Shown piece after piece: positions 1-13,400 of a DNA stretch of 29,655 bases. Positions within the stretch are counted from its first letter, which is position 1. Each line of letters begins with the position of its first letter. This DNA is from Lingula anatina (Eukaryota > Brachiopoda > Lingulata > Lingulida > Lingulidae), in assembly GCF_001039355.2 (NCBI RefSeq), contig NW_019775507.1, positions 16,473 to 46,127 of the forward strand, given 5' to 3'. The translations under genes were made by a program, and so were the position numbers. The notes beneath the pieces are model-generated. The model saw only the letters and a list, made by a program, of their open reading frames with translations, was not told the origin of the DNA and ran no database searches.

Positions 1-8
1 AGAGAGAG

Positions 9-53
<45 letters not shown>

Positions 54-54
54 T
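1..54. repeat. AG then ATT microsatellite
   Basis: Four AG units are followed by about fifteen ATT units (9-53). It lies in the intron upstream of the first visible exon of the PH-like gene. Confidence 0.95.
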
Positions 55-152
55 GGATTGACCAATAACCAAATTCATTAATTGCACAGCTATTCCATAC
101 CTGCTTTTTAAACAATACTGTATTTTAACCAGTTAGTTTGTCTTAATCACAG

Positions 153-2617
153 AAAACCTGTCAATTTCTTGGAGTGGGGCCTTACACCAAGAACATCCCA
201 GGTCGACCAGAGTTACCCAGTGGTGTATCGAAGAATTGTATCATAGCTATTCCTCACCAAGCCAGCAAAAGTTCAAAGATTACATGGTTAAGCCCATCCA
301 ATGAGAGCGATCTTAAGTATGTGTTTTTATATTCATTTTCTTAAATCTTAAAAGAGTACATTTAACATTTTGTACCTTTGATTTTTTAGTATTGAATTGA
401 ATGTATGGAAATGCTGTTTTTATTATATCTAAATAAAGTAGTAAAAATAGATAAATGAATTGGTTAATGATGAAAGATTTGTTGAAAATTTACTGTAACC
501 TTGGGAATTTTCAAATCAGAAGGTAGAGTTCAGAGTCATGTAAACAGTTAAATATTACTGATATTTATATATTTTTTCAGCGAATGGATGACAGCTATAG
601 TAAGCACAGTAAGTAAATGAAATGCTGTTATTTGCAAGTTTTTCCATTATTATAATTTGAACAATATAGTTTATGTTAGCTTTTTCATACTTAATTGATA
701 TTGAAGAACCAGTGCAAATGTAAATTTTGATAATTTAAAGGCACTAAATAAATCTGACATTTACGTCCTGCCCTTCTAGATATATTCTTCTTGATTCTAA
801 GTCTGGACCCTGAGTGTTATAACCAAGATAACATTGTGTTCTGTTCATGAGGACTTAAAGTATTGGCATTTCAAATCTCTAGCATCTCTATAATTCATGT
901 GATCTATTACGTAGGTGATTTGAGTTACCTGAAGAAGTTCTTGAGAGGACGCAACATTATAACATTTTTCATACACAGATTCAAGAAAGATTATATCTAT
1001 ATATTTCTCCAATTGGAAGCATAACAGTCTACATAAACTTATTTTGGCTCTCTCTTTTTCAGTTGCCTCCTCCTCCACAGCAGCAGCAGCAACAGCAAGG
1101 CCAGCCACAGCAAGGTAAGGCATTCTTCTCCAGTCACAACCACATATCCCAACTAACACAATGAAGTTCCCTTTGGATTAGAATTAAATGTTGTTGACAC
1201 ATGAAATCCATGGAGTAGATTTACTTAAGTTACTGTAGCAGAGTCAAGTAGTGGGAGGGAAGAGGGACAAAGGGAGTATCCCCCCTCTCAACCTTTGCCT
1301 TCTTTGCTCTTGTTGCTTAAAGCTCTCATGCATGGAAAATAAATGTGGCATTGTGCCATAACTGTAAAAAAAGATCTAGAGTTACAAGGTTTGTAAAAAA
1401 TATAATAAGTTTAAAAAATATACGATATATTAGAACAGTACAAAATTGATAAAACTGTGTTATTCCTCAATCAAGTTTTATTGGCACTTTCATATTTCTA
1501 CAGGCCAGCCCCCACCATATAGCTCCCGGCCTCCCGGTCAGCCAGGGTACCCACCTTCAGGTGGGCCACCACCCCCAGGACCCCCAGGGTACCCACCCCA
1601 GGGAGGGGCATCTGGGGGTTTCATAGTCCAACAACAGCAGTTCCAACAGACAACCTTTCAACAGGGACAGAGAAGACCTCCCTACCCTCAGCAGAGAGGA
1701 GGTATGAGTGGGAACACCACTGTTGTCGTCCAAGGAGACAGGAGAAGAAGAAGATCCTTTGACTCAGACGATGGGTTTGCTGCAGGTAAGTTAGACATAA
1801 GCGGGTGTCTGTTCCTTTTGGTCATAGGTTTGCTTGGTTCACTGATTGTGGTCTTAGACTGGGTTCCCATACCTAGAGCGATCTAACAGGATCAATCCAT
1901 CTCTGAGCAACTTCTCGGGATTTCTTGCTAAATTGCTTTCAGCTTAAGCAGCTTAGATAGGTGTGACAGACATCTAAGCTGCTTAAGTTGATTGCAATTA
2001 AGCGAGAATCCCCTCGGAGATAGATCAATCCAAACTTAGTACGATAGGGTCCTTAGACCCCATCCCCAGAGATAAGACAGATCCAACTAGATCGACCTAA
2101 CTCCCTGGGGTTTCACGCTAAATAGCTGTCAGCCGAGAGGGAACGAAACTTAATTACCCCCTTACAGCTTGTAGTAGGCGGGATGGACATTTAAGCCGGA
2201 TTATCTGACAGTAATCTAGTGAGACTCCCCACGCAGATAGATCGATCTAAAATCTATGGGAATGCGCCCTTAGTCACCTTTAACGTCATGTATATGTGAA
2301 CAGAAGGTTTTTGAACAAGTTTACAAGCTTATCATGTCCTTTGCAGTGTTTGAGGAAGTCAAATTAACATGTAGTGAGTTACAAGTTGGCTCAGTTTCTT
2401 TCATTAACCTGTTAATTGATCGAAACTGAAACACTGAAATGATGTTTTGGTCACATTTGAAAAAATATTAATAGCATTGCAGTTGTTAGGAAGAGTAAAC
2501 CAAAAATAATGACTTCCAGCTTCATCTTCCTAATTCAACTCTTTTTGTTTCATTGACACATTTATTGATAATAACTCAACTGATTGCATGCTGTTTTATA
2601 ATAACAATAATAATTGC

Positions 2618-2701
<84 letters not shown>

Positions 2702-3126
2702 GCCTGTCAACTAGACTGACTACTAACACTGCATGCTTACACCATATTTCAGGGATGATGTTGGGGATGGCCTGGGGACATCCTGGCTATTATGGAGGGG
2801 GATGGGGATGGGGATACCATAGTCATTGGGATCACCATGGCCACTGGGATCATGGTCACCATGACCACTTCCATGAAGGTGACACACACATCAATGATAC
2901 AGATATCAACAACACAGAGATTAATCATACTACTGTAGTGAATAACTATTATGGCGACCAAGGTGGTGACCAAGGTGGATATGACCAAGGCGGATATGAT
3001 GAAGGTGGATATGATGAAGGCAGTTATGATGAAGGTGGATATGATGATGGAGGATATGACGATGGTGGATATGATGATTTTGATGGGGGAGATTTTGACG
3101 GAGATTTTGATGGAGGGGATTTTTAA
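153..3126 (+). CDS. PH-domain-like protein with Pro/Gln-rich linker and His/Gly/Asp-rich tail (5' partial)
   Basis: Five exons join in one frame: 153-316, 581-608, 1063-1114, 1504-1785 and 2753-3126 (stop TAA 3124-3126). Introns are GT..AG, and a perfect TACTAAC branch-point word lies at about 2721 before the last acceptor. The first two exons read GVSKNCIIAIPHQ...KITWLSPSNESDLNEWMTAI, which has the beta-strand then W...EWM.AI helix pattern of the end of a pleckstrin-homology domain; the rest of that domain would lie left of the window. Exon 3 is LPPPP followed by a glutamine run. Exon 4 is rich in PGYPP/PPPPGPP and QQQ, then a basic RRRRR patch. Exon 5 holds a Gly/Trp segment, a His cluster (11 His in 24 residues), xTxIN pentapeptides and GGYDEGGYD-type acidic repeats. 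The PH call is inference from pattern; phosphoinositide binding is not shown. I do not recognise the specific family. The rest of the tail is low-complexity. Confidence 0.72.
1850..2278. mobile_element. Compound fold-back (MITE-like) element in intron 4 of the PH-like gene
   Basis: Two related imperfect hairpins lie side by side. The first (1850-2058) centres on 16-base perfect arms at 1943-1958 and 1972-1987. The second pairs 2088-2132 with 2205-2249 (TAGATCGACCTA against TAGATCGATCTA, with shared CTGTCAG). The outer ends (GGTCTTAG at 1850, CTAAG..CACC ending 2278) also roughly pair, so the whole may be one nested element. There is no coding capacity. Non-autonomous transposon is an inference; I see no clear target-site duplication. 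Confidence 0.6.
2618..2700. repeat. ATT microsatellite (about 27 units)
   Basis: An uninterrupted TAT/ATT run lies 50 bases upstream of the last acceptor of the PH-like gene. Read through in frame with exon 5 it would give poly-leucine, but the acceptor at 2751-2752 shows that it is intronic. Confidence 0.95.
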
Positions 3127-4905
3127 GATGGATATGACAATGCCAACTATGATGAATTCAATGTTGTGGTTTTGATGACAACAGTTTTTAAGCAAAAGAG
3201 CTGTGGGTGTCTATAAATATTTGTCAGACACTATTTTTAATGAAGATGCATACAAAGTGAATAATATCATGTTGGATAAAATGACTTGATAGAGGTGAAT
3301 TTGATGGTTGTGACATAAAAAGTAAAAAGCTCTTGGTGCTTTTAAAAAAATTTGAACACTATTCTTTAATTCTTCTGTGATAGGATTCCATTGTTGTTGT
3401 ATTGCATTGATCTGAATTTGATTCATAAAATTGTTGAACTGTTACATGCAAAATCATATTCAGATCAAGCAAAGCTTAAAGACATTTAAATAAGTGTTTC
3501 CCTCCATTAACTATGACTTTTATACTCTGTATCTTTTTGTTTTGATTCTTTTTATCAAATGAGAGTTGAAATTTGTTTGAGTGTTTTCCGTCCATTCCAT
3601 TTGCAATTTACTCCTTGTTAGTTCTCTGTATTAGTTTGTATTGGTTTCTATCAGATATCTAGAAGGTCAGCCTGAAAGATTTTTTCTGACAGATTTTTAT
3701 CATGAATATATGCATTCCTGAAGAAACCAGATATGTCACATTCCTATTACCATGATTCATATTTGACAGAAATGAGTAAATTTTAAAGGTTTAGATTTTG
3801 AGCAAGTTGGTTATTTTGCTATATAGCTTTTGACAGGTATTTCTATTTATGTATGAATATTTGTATATATGTCTGAACAATACATGGAAATGCATATAAG
3901 TGCATGTATGTTGTGTGTGAGAGTATAAGTGTACATTGATTGAATGTAAATGTAGAAAATATTATATTTCATACTAATAAGCAGAAAAGCACAGCTGTTA
4001 GCAGATTTACCAATACTTTTGAATGTATTTTGTCACATTTGTTATATCTTTTAGAGTTAGAGAAATTATCATGTACAGTATGTATGCATTTCATTTTCTT
4101 TTTTATGATTTTGATATCTGTGACAAATGAATATAGTTTTTTAAAACATTTGTCGAACAAATTTATGATTCTTAGAAATTGAATTTAATGTTTGGTTTTT
4201 CTTTTCAATCAGCATTTTATTCCATCCACTGATTTGCTGTATATCTTAACATTGTGAAATTTTATTTAAACAACAACACACAGCGCCGGCTTAGAATAGT
4301 TTATTGGTCACTAACTACACTAGGACTTACATCTAAAACTACAACCAATAACAATAAGCTTTAATAAGCTTAAAGAAACACATTAGGCCCATCGTGAAAT
4401 GAAAATATAAAGTCCCAGCAGTGGGATGAAATTACTACGTCATATGGCTTAACTAAGCAGGCAGCGCTTGTGCTGTTTAAATCAGATTAACAAGGTTAAT
4501 CTGCACATATACATGGCTGTTCTTACTGGGGAAAGTTGATCTTTGTAGAAAAAAACAGGGACTGGAATGATATCTGTTATTTCATGGTGAATATATTTTT
4601 GTGGCAAGTTAATAATCATGCACGTGTCCCTATGAATATTTGTTTTTAACTGTAACATAATCGAAGGAGCTAGTATTTGTTATATGTTTTGCAAACCATT
4701 TATGATTGCAGTATTTTTATTGTGATACCGTAAAGAGGATATTTTTTATCAAAGATATTGATCAGAATAGATCTTGATGTGCTAAACATGTCCTGAATTT
4801 TAGCTAGAAAAATGCTGTCACACCCAAAAGAACGTCTGGTGCATAACTCTCAATAGATAATGTAATATTATATCTGTAACAATAAAGTGGTACCAGAAAT
4901 TAAAT
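3127..4905 (+). other. Probable 3' UTR of the PH-like gene
   Basis: There is no coding signal after the stop at 3126. The first AATAAA downstream is at 4882-4887, followed by a T/G-rich stretch, so the 3' UTR may be about 1.75 kb. An A-rich dispersed-repeat-like segment at about 4263-4520 lies within it. The extent is inferred from the polyadenylation hexamer only. Confidence 0.4.
4882..4887 (+). terminator. Candidate polyadenylation signal, PH-like gene
   Basis: This AATAAA is the first canonical hexamer after the stop codon at 3126, with T/G-rich sequence downstream. No transcript evidence is available here. Confidence 0.4.
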
Positions 4906-7666
4906 TCTACTTCAATGTAGTTTTATGTTTGCATTTACCAGTATATCTAACATGGGAATTAAACAAAATGGCTCAAAGTTACACAACTTAGTGTAAAACA
5001 AGAATTTGTGGGAATTGGAGGAAAGTGGGGTCAAAAATAATAACAGACAAGCATGTGCGGTGCAACAGTAAAAGCTGACAAAATAATTCAATATATATTT
5101 TTCTTGTTGTTTTTTTCAAGCTTTGTAGAATTACATTTTTATAGTGTGCATTCACTGTGTTATGTGTATTGGTTTTTGTATTGTTTTCTAGGATGATATT
5201 CATGGTGCATAGAGTTTCACCCTTATTACTGTAAAGATGACCCCACTATATGCAAATTGTTGCATGTTTTCTAGTCCCTTATGATGTCATGCAGTACCAA
5301 CAACCTTATTTTTTCAGGCTATCTCTGATTATTTTCATGCTAGATGTCTGAGATTAGGTTGTACTCATATGACACGGATAAAAAAAAGTGTGAGTGTCAT
5401 CTAAAGGCTATCATGTAAGATATGAGTACAGTTGAGCTGATAACGATAATAATTAACTGTTAGTTTGTTCAGTGCATACTTTACAGAATTGTATTTAAGT
5501 ATGCTCAACTCCTGGGTTATTTTATTTCTTGGGTTGTTCTGTCAAGAAGGATCCATTTGAACTTTCTAGGATGAAGACAGTGGGCAGGTGCACACACATG
5601 CATTTTGTCATGTACCAGTAATGCAGGTGCACATGCACTTTTGCATGCTATTTGTACATGTACCCCGACATATCTCATGTAAGTAACTTTTTTGCAAAAA
5701 TCATGGAAATCTGTTGTTAATTCAAGATAAGAAGCACACCTGCAATCCTCGCATCAACAGGTTACCCTAAAGATGGAAATAGTATTTGCCATTGATCAGT
5801 TGCCAGTATATCTATCAGTTGTCTTAACATAGACAAGTTGCTGTCTTCACTGTCTTGTTTACCTGAAACGCCATATCTTTATCAGTCAGTTATGATAGGG
5901 ATGTGTGATGATGTGAGCTAAATACCTTCATGTCTTGATTGATACAGTGCACAGTTTCTGGTTTATGGCTGTTGTTTTGTTTTATGGTCGCTGCCTCGGG
6001 TGTAAGTGCATACTTCCAAAAACACATGGCCTCAGAAGTACAAATGACAGTTATCCACATTCTGATTCGCTGAATGTGTGTAACTGTCATTCATACTCCT
6101 GTGTTCTTTTTGTGCCTTAAGGACCCCCAATGTATTGTAAAATTTCAATCATCTGTAATATATGGCTCTGATTGCAATATGAGAAAGAAAAAGCTAGTAA
6201 ATTGCTAGAAAGGGGGACACAGTATATGGTTTAGATAGTTGAAAGTGTGCCTATAATCACCATTATTGCATTTGGATTTGTTAACAGGATAAGCACCCTT
6301 TTTATTTGCCATAGACTTGAATTATTATATTTTGTCATCCTGAATATCATGTGTAAAATGTTTATAAGCATAGGAATCTATGTGTGGTCCAAGACTTTAA
6401 CTAGAATTCTGCGATGCTGTGACCAAGTTGCATGTCTTTACGGCCCCTGCTGAAGCTATACTTTTGGGTTTGACTAGTAGCTCTATGATATGCCGCACAA
6501 CTTGCACTGTAATTTTATGTGCTGTCCTAAAATTTATGACTGTAACTGTTCATGATCTGACTGTTATCCTGTTTAATCTTGCCGACTATTGGTGCATATC
6601 GTCAATGTCATATTTGTATTGGTGAAAAAAAGTGAGTGCTGGCTGCAAACACTTCTAAAAGTTAACATACTGAGGTATTCACAAGTTTTGTTCCAAGGCT
6701 GAAGGCAAAATATGTATCAGATTATTTAGAAGGTGAACCTTTGCATCTAACAGTTAAGTATATGTTTTGGTAGGGTTGGTATGGTTGATCTGGTGGACAA
6801 TATGCAAATGTCTTGATCTATCTCCTGTGTCATCTAAACGTTCCTCAGGCCGATAAAAGGGGAGGATTACCTTTGAATGGCCATGCCTTCACCTATTTGT
6901 GATCCAAGATAAAGCTTGATACACACTTTCAATTTTTAAGAGGCTTGGCCTGGGCAGCTTTTTATTTGTAATGTTATTGTGCTTTTACTCTTCTTCTATA
7001 GAAGGAGCCTCAGCAAAGGCTGTGAGTATACTGCTACATGTACATGTGACAATTGTATGTAATTGCTGTAGAATTTATTCAAGTAGAGTACTTTATTTTA
7101 GTAGATATCTGTATACTATTGAAACGTTACCATTTCTTCAACGGTAGATTAAAACTGTTTTCTCTATCTTTGAATTAAAATGTATGTTACAATATTTATT
7201 TCAAAAAAACATGGATGGGTGGATAGACAGATGGGTGTAGAGTTTTCCAATGGTGTTGCACAATAAATTTTATCTGTATAGCTCGGCTTTCAATAACTGA
7301 TAACCCCTGATTACAGATAATTTCCTTGAACATTTCACAGGAACCCAGCTAAATTAGATTTGGGACAGGGGAAAAATTATGCATTTATATCCCAATGCAC
7401 ATTCATGTAATCATTTCACAGCTTTGCACTTCTGTTCCAGCACCCAGAGGAGAGTTGCAGCAGATGAGGTGGGATCTTTTAGAGTCCTCCAAATACTGAA
7501 CATGGTCCAAATTAGTTTGACATTTTTGACCCAGACAATATTTTGTTGACAGGACTTCTTGTTTTAAAAAGCTGTATGTAAACAATTGCGAAGGTTTAGG
7601 TACATATTACACATCTTCAATGAAATCTTGTGGGTAAACAATTGTCAGAAGTTACCCAACCCAGAG
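4906..7666. other. Intergenic / 5' region of the M28B pseudopeptidase gene
   Basis: I see no convincing coding exon on either strand. The region holds a spaced inverted repeat (5361-5370 with 5420-5429), AT-rich DNA, and a well-framed 20-base candidate micro-exon at 7002-7021. It must contain the promoter and any 5' UTR exon of the downstream gene, but no TATA box or initiator could be assigned. A possible acceptor TTGTCAG at 7642-7648 lies just before the start codon. Confidence 0.5.
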
Positions 7667-10406
7667 ATGGCACGTTATGTGACTTATGCACTAAACCATG
7701 AGTGGCACAGTTATGACATGTTCCTTAGTGCATCCCCTGGGAATGGGGCAATTAAAAAAGTGATAATTGCCTTTGTGTTTGCTCTGTTGATGGGGGCATT
7801 GATTGGCGTACTAGTGGCTCATGTGTCCCACACTGAGATTTGCTCGGCACAGGACAGAGCTCTCGCTAATGTCTTGAAAACATTGATAAAGGAGAGAGAC
7901 AGTGATGCTAGAGATAGGCTCCTCAAAGCAATTGATCCTGGCCACATAGAGTATTTTCAACGGTGAGTTGATGTTACCTATAAGAAAGTACTCAATTTTT
8001 TCATTTTATAAGCATGAGATAATGTATATTTAATTTTTTCGCACCTTATTTAACTTCACTGAATACATGTAGTAAATTCAGGTAAAAATCACAAAAAAAC
8101 ACACACACACCCCTCTTGCATACCTAGCTGGTTAGATTAACTTAATATTATATTAAATATTTATTCATATAAAATAATCTCCATAAATTTTGAGTACTAC
8201 TAACCTCTGTGTCTGTATGCTACTATGTCCACATTGAAGTAAACCATCTTAAATTTTTACAAGGGTAATTGTTATTTTATAAATGCAACAGGTCAAAACT
8301 GCTGGCATAAGATGCAAGAAATTGGTGATTAGATTTTGTAAAATGTCTAACAGGCAGCCAATTAGTACATTTTTTTCAGTCACTTTGGAAATGCTACAAG
8401 CCCCCAAGAACTGGCAGAAGATGCGAAAAAATGGTGGTTGGATTTTGGGCTGGATATGGCGGAGGTCTTCACCCACAACCAGTTAGATGAGGAAGAATAC
8501 CAAGAGACAGAAGTAAGGATGCTAGATCCTTGATAAAAGTTATTAAATACAGTAAACATCCTGCTCAATGAAGTTGATGTAGAAAGCTTACCCTACTTTT
8601 AAAATCTTTATCCAAACATTACGGTAATGACTAGATCTTTTCAATGGGCAAAAATAATCAATCTTTCAGATACATAATAATATTTTGGAATAATTAAAAT
8701 AACATTTCTATATAGCATTTGTGGTACTTTTACCATATAGAATAGAGCTATAAGGTAGCTATTTTTTGCAACTACTCAATAGGAATGTTCTAATTTTAAG
8801 AATTCATGACCTAAAAAAATCAACATCTGTAAAAATCCCTATGAAAAGATTCCGTCATTACAGTAAATCTTGTCATTGATGAATTCACCTAGATAGGTAT
8901 ACACTCTACCTGGCTCTTTCATCAAGTCACACTGGATAAATGTATAACTGTTCTGATATATCTGAAAGATTTTTTTTCAGCCATAATACAGAGAGCATAT
9001 TTTATGTGGCTAGGATATTATGGAAAATAACCCTAATATTTAAAAAAAGGTCAGAGGGGGTGATGGGAGGGGTTGGGATAGGGACTGCATGCTCCTCAGG
9101 ACAGAAGCCAGTCCTTGTAGAATAATCAGTTTCTAAGAAAAATTCTGGATAATACAAGTGTCTTGCCTACTTTAACCTGTCCAAAACAATGCCCAAGTTA
9201 AAGATATATTTTCTTTTCAGTGTTTGTTTGCCTATGCAACTTTTTAAATAGTCAGATTTTATTTTGTATTAGAAAAATATGTTCTTATCTTGATGTGTCT
9301 CACAGGTTCATATGATACATGCTCACCTATAATTATGGTATTACACATTTTTACTGAGGTATGTCTTTGCCTAACAGAGAGGAAATGCCCATTTATAAAT
9401 TCCTCCCTCTTTATAATTATCATGTACAACTGTTACCAGCTCTATACATTTGATATTCTACACATTTTTGGTATCACTTTCTATTGTCTTCAGAGTTAAC
9501 CTTTTTTAGTAAAATACTAAACAAAAGGCCCATGTTTTTTAAAACTGTTAAAACTGCTGACAACCCCAAGAACCTGACCTGAATTTTCATCCTTTACCCC
9601 AGGCTACTAAGACTTAATGACAAACGCACCCTTTTCATTTGAATTAATAGAAATAAATAACAGTAACACCTGCCTTCATATTTTTAGCGAAAATATTTAC
9701 CTCACAGGGTAAATGAAATGTTCCATTAAGAGCCACTGTGCGTGACCTCCTATTTTTATGTCCTCAGTGTTGTATGTATATTTAAAGCATGTGAAATATG
9801 TACGTGCAGATTCTCTGGAGAGTAGACTGTCACCTACTCCACTCCCATCCCTACTCCCAGGACCACCTCCATCCCCTCACCACTTCCTGACATTCTAGAG
9901 TTGCTTGCTTTGTAAATAGTAACCATCCACTTTGAAATTGCAGTTATTTTTTTATTTGAATTTCAGTAATCAGGTTTTAACTTTAAAGAATTAAAATTAT
10001 CAAATAAGAGTGTGTCATTCAAATTGAAACTTTTTCACAATAAAATGTCTCATAAAAAGTGTTTGTAGTAATTTTGACTGGTGTCAGACATCAGTTGGAT
10101 GAATATCAATACACATGATATAAACCAATTATAATAATGGTCAGAAAGATAAAAAAACTGAGTAGGAATTATTCAGAAAAGACCCCTAGGTACTTCTTAT
10201 ATGTTACTGAGATCTTCCATATCTTTCAGATAACAGTGCAGTACTCTAATGGTGTTGTACTGTTTCGAAATCAGAACATCCTGAAAGTTGAAAGTGATGC
10301 CACAAAAAAGCTGCCAGCTGGTCTTGTTGAGGTGACATTTAATTTTTGAAATATCTGATCCCTTTCTCTCTCCTTGTCTCTCAATTTTTTAAATATCTGA
10401 TCCCTA

Positions 10407-10442
<36 letters not shown>

Positions 10443-13400
10443 ACACATGAATGCCATTACATAAATTTACTAGCGTAATAGAATCCATTAAGGAAATAAT
10501 TATCTCAGTTCAATCACTTATTTATACCATTTATACCAGAATTCTAAATTGAGCTGACTGTTTCGCTTGATTTTAATTTACCAGAGCACTGACTGCAACA
10601 CTTGTAGGAAGTCAGGGTTAATTGTAATTGAGGTGAAAAAAATCATTGTGGTAATGTTCAGGAAATTAAAATGGAATTGATAGAATGCCCTGGATGCTAG
10701 CCATGGCATATAGCCATGCTGTACAACCAGTTCTGATAAAGTCATGGAATGTTATTAAATATTAGCACTAGGTAAAATTGATGAATTTTAATTCATTTAA
10801 TTCAATTAAAACTCTATGCAAAACCCAGTAATGTTATTGTATGAATCATACATGAACTTTTCACAAATCACCTCTCTTTTTTCTGGTTGTAGTGAAAAGA
10901 TTGCAACGTTCTTTTTTTCTTTTTTTCAATTATCTAAGTAATACAGATATAAATCACTTACAACAAAGGCTTTAGTCCACTTTTCCCTTTAGAGTCACAT
11001 AAGGCAAACTGGAAGTGGATTTTGTTTTTCCCATGTAACAACTCCATTTTTCAGAATGCCTCAGCTGTTTTCACCCAGAATTTCAGAGGCCACTTTGACC
11101 CCAACCTTCACTGATAGCATGTCTCTGCCCTATGCCTGCCCTTTCTATATCAGAACATGTTGATAGTTGAGGTTACAAATAATTTCCAGTTATCTACCTA
11201 GCTTGCTGCAAACTCTATAGTAAATTTGCAAGAAAGAATTTTACTCTGCGACAGAGGTCTGTTGCAAATTTGAATACATTCATGCAAACTTTTGCATACT
11301 TGTTGACGCATACTGTTTGCCATTAATTATTTAGTTTCAGTGTTTATGGCAAACTTTTTATTTTGCTCTGAACTTCTGGGGGACTCTTTCAACTTTGTTA
11401 AGAAATCATGGTAGTCTGTTTAAAAAGAGGAGGGATTTATATTTTAGGTTTTCAAGTAATGCTGTACATTTCTATTCTGATTAGGGCGATCTGATCTTTG
11501 CTAACTTTGGCCAGCGTGATGACTACCAGTACCTCCTCGATAACCTGACACACCTGAGGCTGGAAGGCAAGATCGCTGTAGTGAAAGAAGGAAAGCTATC
11601 AGTGGAGGAAAAGGTGTGAGCAATTCAGTTTAGAGAGAAAACCCAGAAGCTGGTGTAACAAAAGATCTTAAGACTCAGAAACAAATCTGAATTGGTCTTG
11701 AATATTTTGCACTACTTAATTAGGTCCAGAAGAAATTAATAGTAGTCCACCAATTAGTTAAACAGTAGCCATTTCTTTTCTTTATTGAAATAGGTTTAAT
11801 TTCTAATTTTAAGAATTACTTCTGATTTATCTTGGATCAAGATAGAGAAAGTGTGTCTTAAAGATAAGACAAACTTTCTATCCCAGTTTTGTTGTTATAT
11901 ACCAGTCCAAGGTGCATATTTATACCAAATTACGTTGGGTTTTCAAAACAGTCACTCGGATTCATAGGTGTCTGAAACCTACTACTCCAAATTGAAACCC
12001 TCTACATGTAGACCAAAAACAAAGCTAAATTTTCCACTAGTCTGATTTCATTTGTTTTAAATAAGCTATTTTCTGGCTACTCCAGTGATACTAGTTAGTT
12101 CCCTAGGACCTGAGGCTGACATGGCACACTGATAATAAAAATATACACTGAGTAGGAAATGCATCAATGAACAGAGTTGGCAACTCAGTTGATGACAAGA
12201 ACAGGCACCTATAGCTACTGCACAAATTATCAGTCATAGGAGTACATTTTTTTAGTCGTCACAAAGCTTGGGGCACTGGTATTTTGATGAATCCTGTCCA
12301 AGCACTTAGTATTCATAAAAGAAGCATGCACATTAATTGGCCAGACAATTATGACCACTGTGTAAAGCTACTGGTCAGCTTATAGCATGGAAGTCAGTCT
12401 AATCAGGGAATTATATCGGATATAATTCCCTGGTCTGATGTCATATATTAAAACCCTGTCAACATATATTGCATTTGTATTTATATGGGATTTACATAGA
12501 TAATTTATAATCAGAATAGGTGAATTAGTATTTATATCTTTTGAAATAAATGTTTAATTATAATATTTGCATGTCCTTGCATTAAGAAATCAGCTGTGTG
12601 ACACTCATGCAGTTATATATATATATATGCACCATGACAGTTTTATTGAAACAACATTATTATGTAAGATCACAGTTATGTGCATTCTGATATATCAGTG
12701 TCTGTCTGGTCAATTTCTTCATACATGTGTTCCAGCACAAGTTTATCTCTGAACTAAATTGTGGTTTTTGAAGAAACTTTCCTAGCAACTGGATATTTAC
12801 ACAAATATTTTTTAATTAATGTTCTTGGAATCAGATAATTCTGTTTCTTTGACAGGTACATCAGGCAGTTGCAGTACACATCCGTGGACTGATCCTCTAC
12901 CCAAAAACCCACATCAATACTTCAGCGCTCACCAACTCAAACGAAGCTTTACCGCCTGAAGATACACCTGCCACAGGTTAATTTTTAATTTTTTTATTTA
13001 TTTAATGTTAATTCCTGTGGCTTCATCTTACAGGCTAATAAGAATTTTTTACATGTAATACTGGTATAGAAATTTTTACAGTGTTTATTGATTTGCAATT
13101 ATAAATATTGCTGTATATCTTACTTTTATTGTTTCAGTAGACTATTAGGCCAGTGGAAAAATTGTACATCTACTTGGTGCTGAAGCAAAATATGATGAAC
13201 TCTCGATCTGTTTCTGTTTAGGTATTGACCATTTAGGCCACACCTTGGAGATCCCAGTATTAACCCTCTCCCACCAACAGGCAGATGTCTTCACTGGGTA
13301 AGTATTCATTAACCTTTTCCATTTATAGGTTGATGCTGTGATTTCACCTTTTGAGCTAACTATACTACCACGAGTTTTATTCAGTTTTCTAGACGTCTTT

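Noticed and set aside
2614-2752. Poly-leucine reading frame upstream of exon 5
   Set aside because: It is the ATT microsatellite read through; TACTAAC and the acceptor at 2751-2752 mark it as intron.
5890-6625. Overlapping small frames on both strands in the intergenic region
   Set aside because: Low-complexity or random composition, no splice sites or motifs consistent with exons.
11055-11111. Exon-like peptide NASAVFTQNFRGHFDP after a good acceptor
   Set aside because: It ends in a stop at 11112 with no donor. GCPII and the paralog go straight from the ...PAGLVE exon to the GDL... exon, and phases fit without it.
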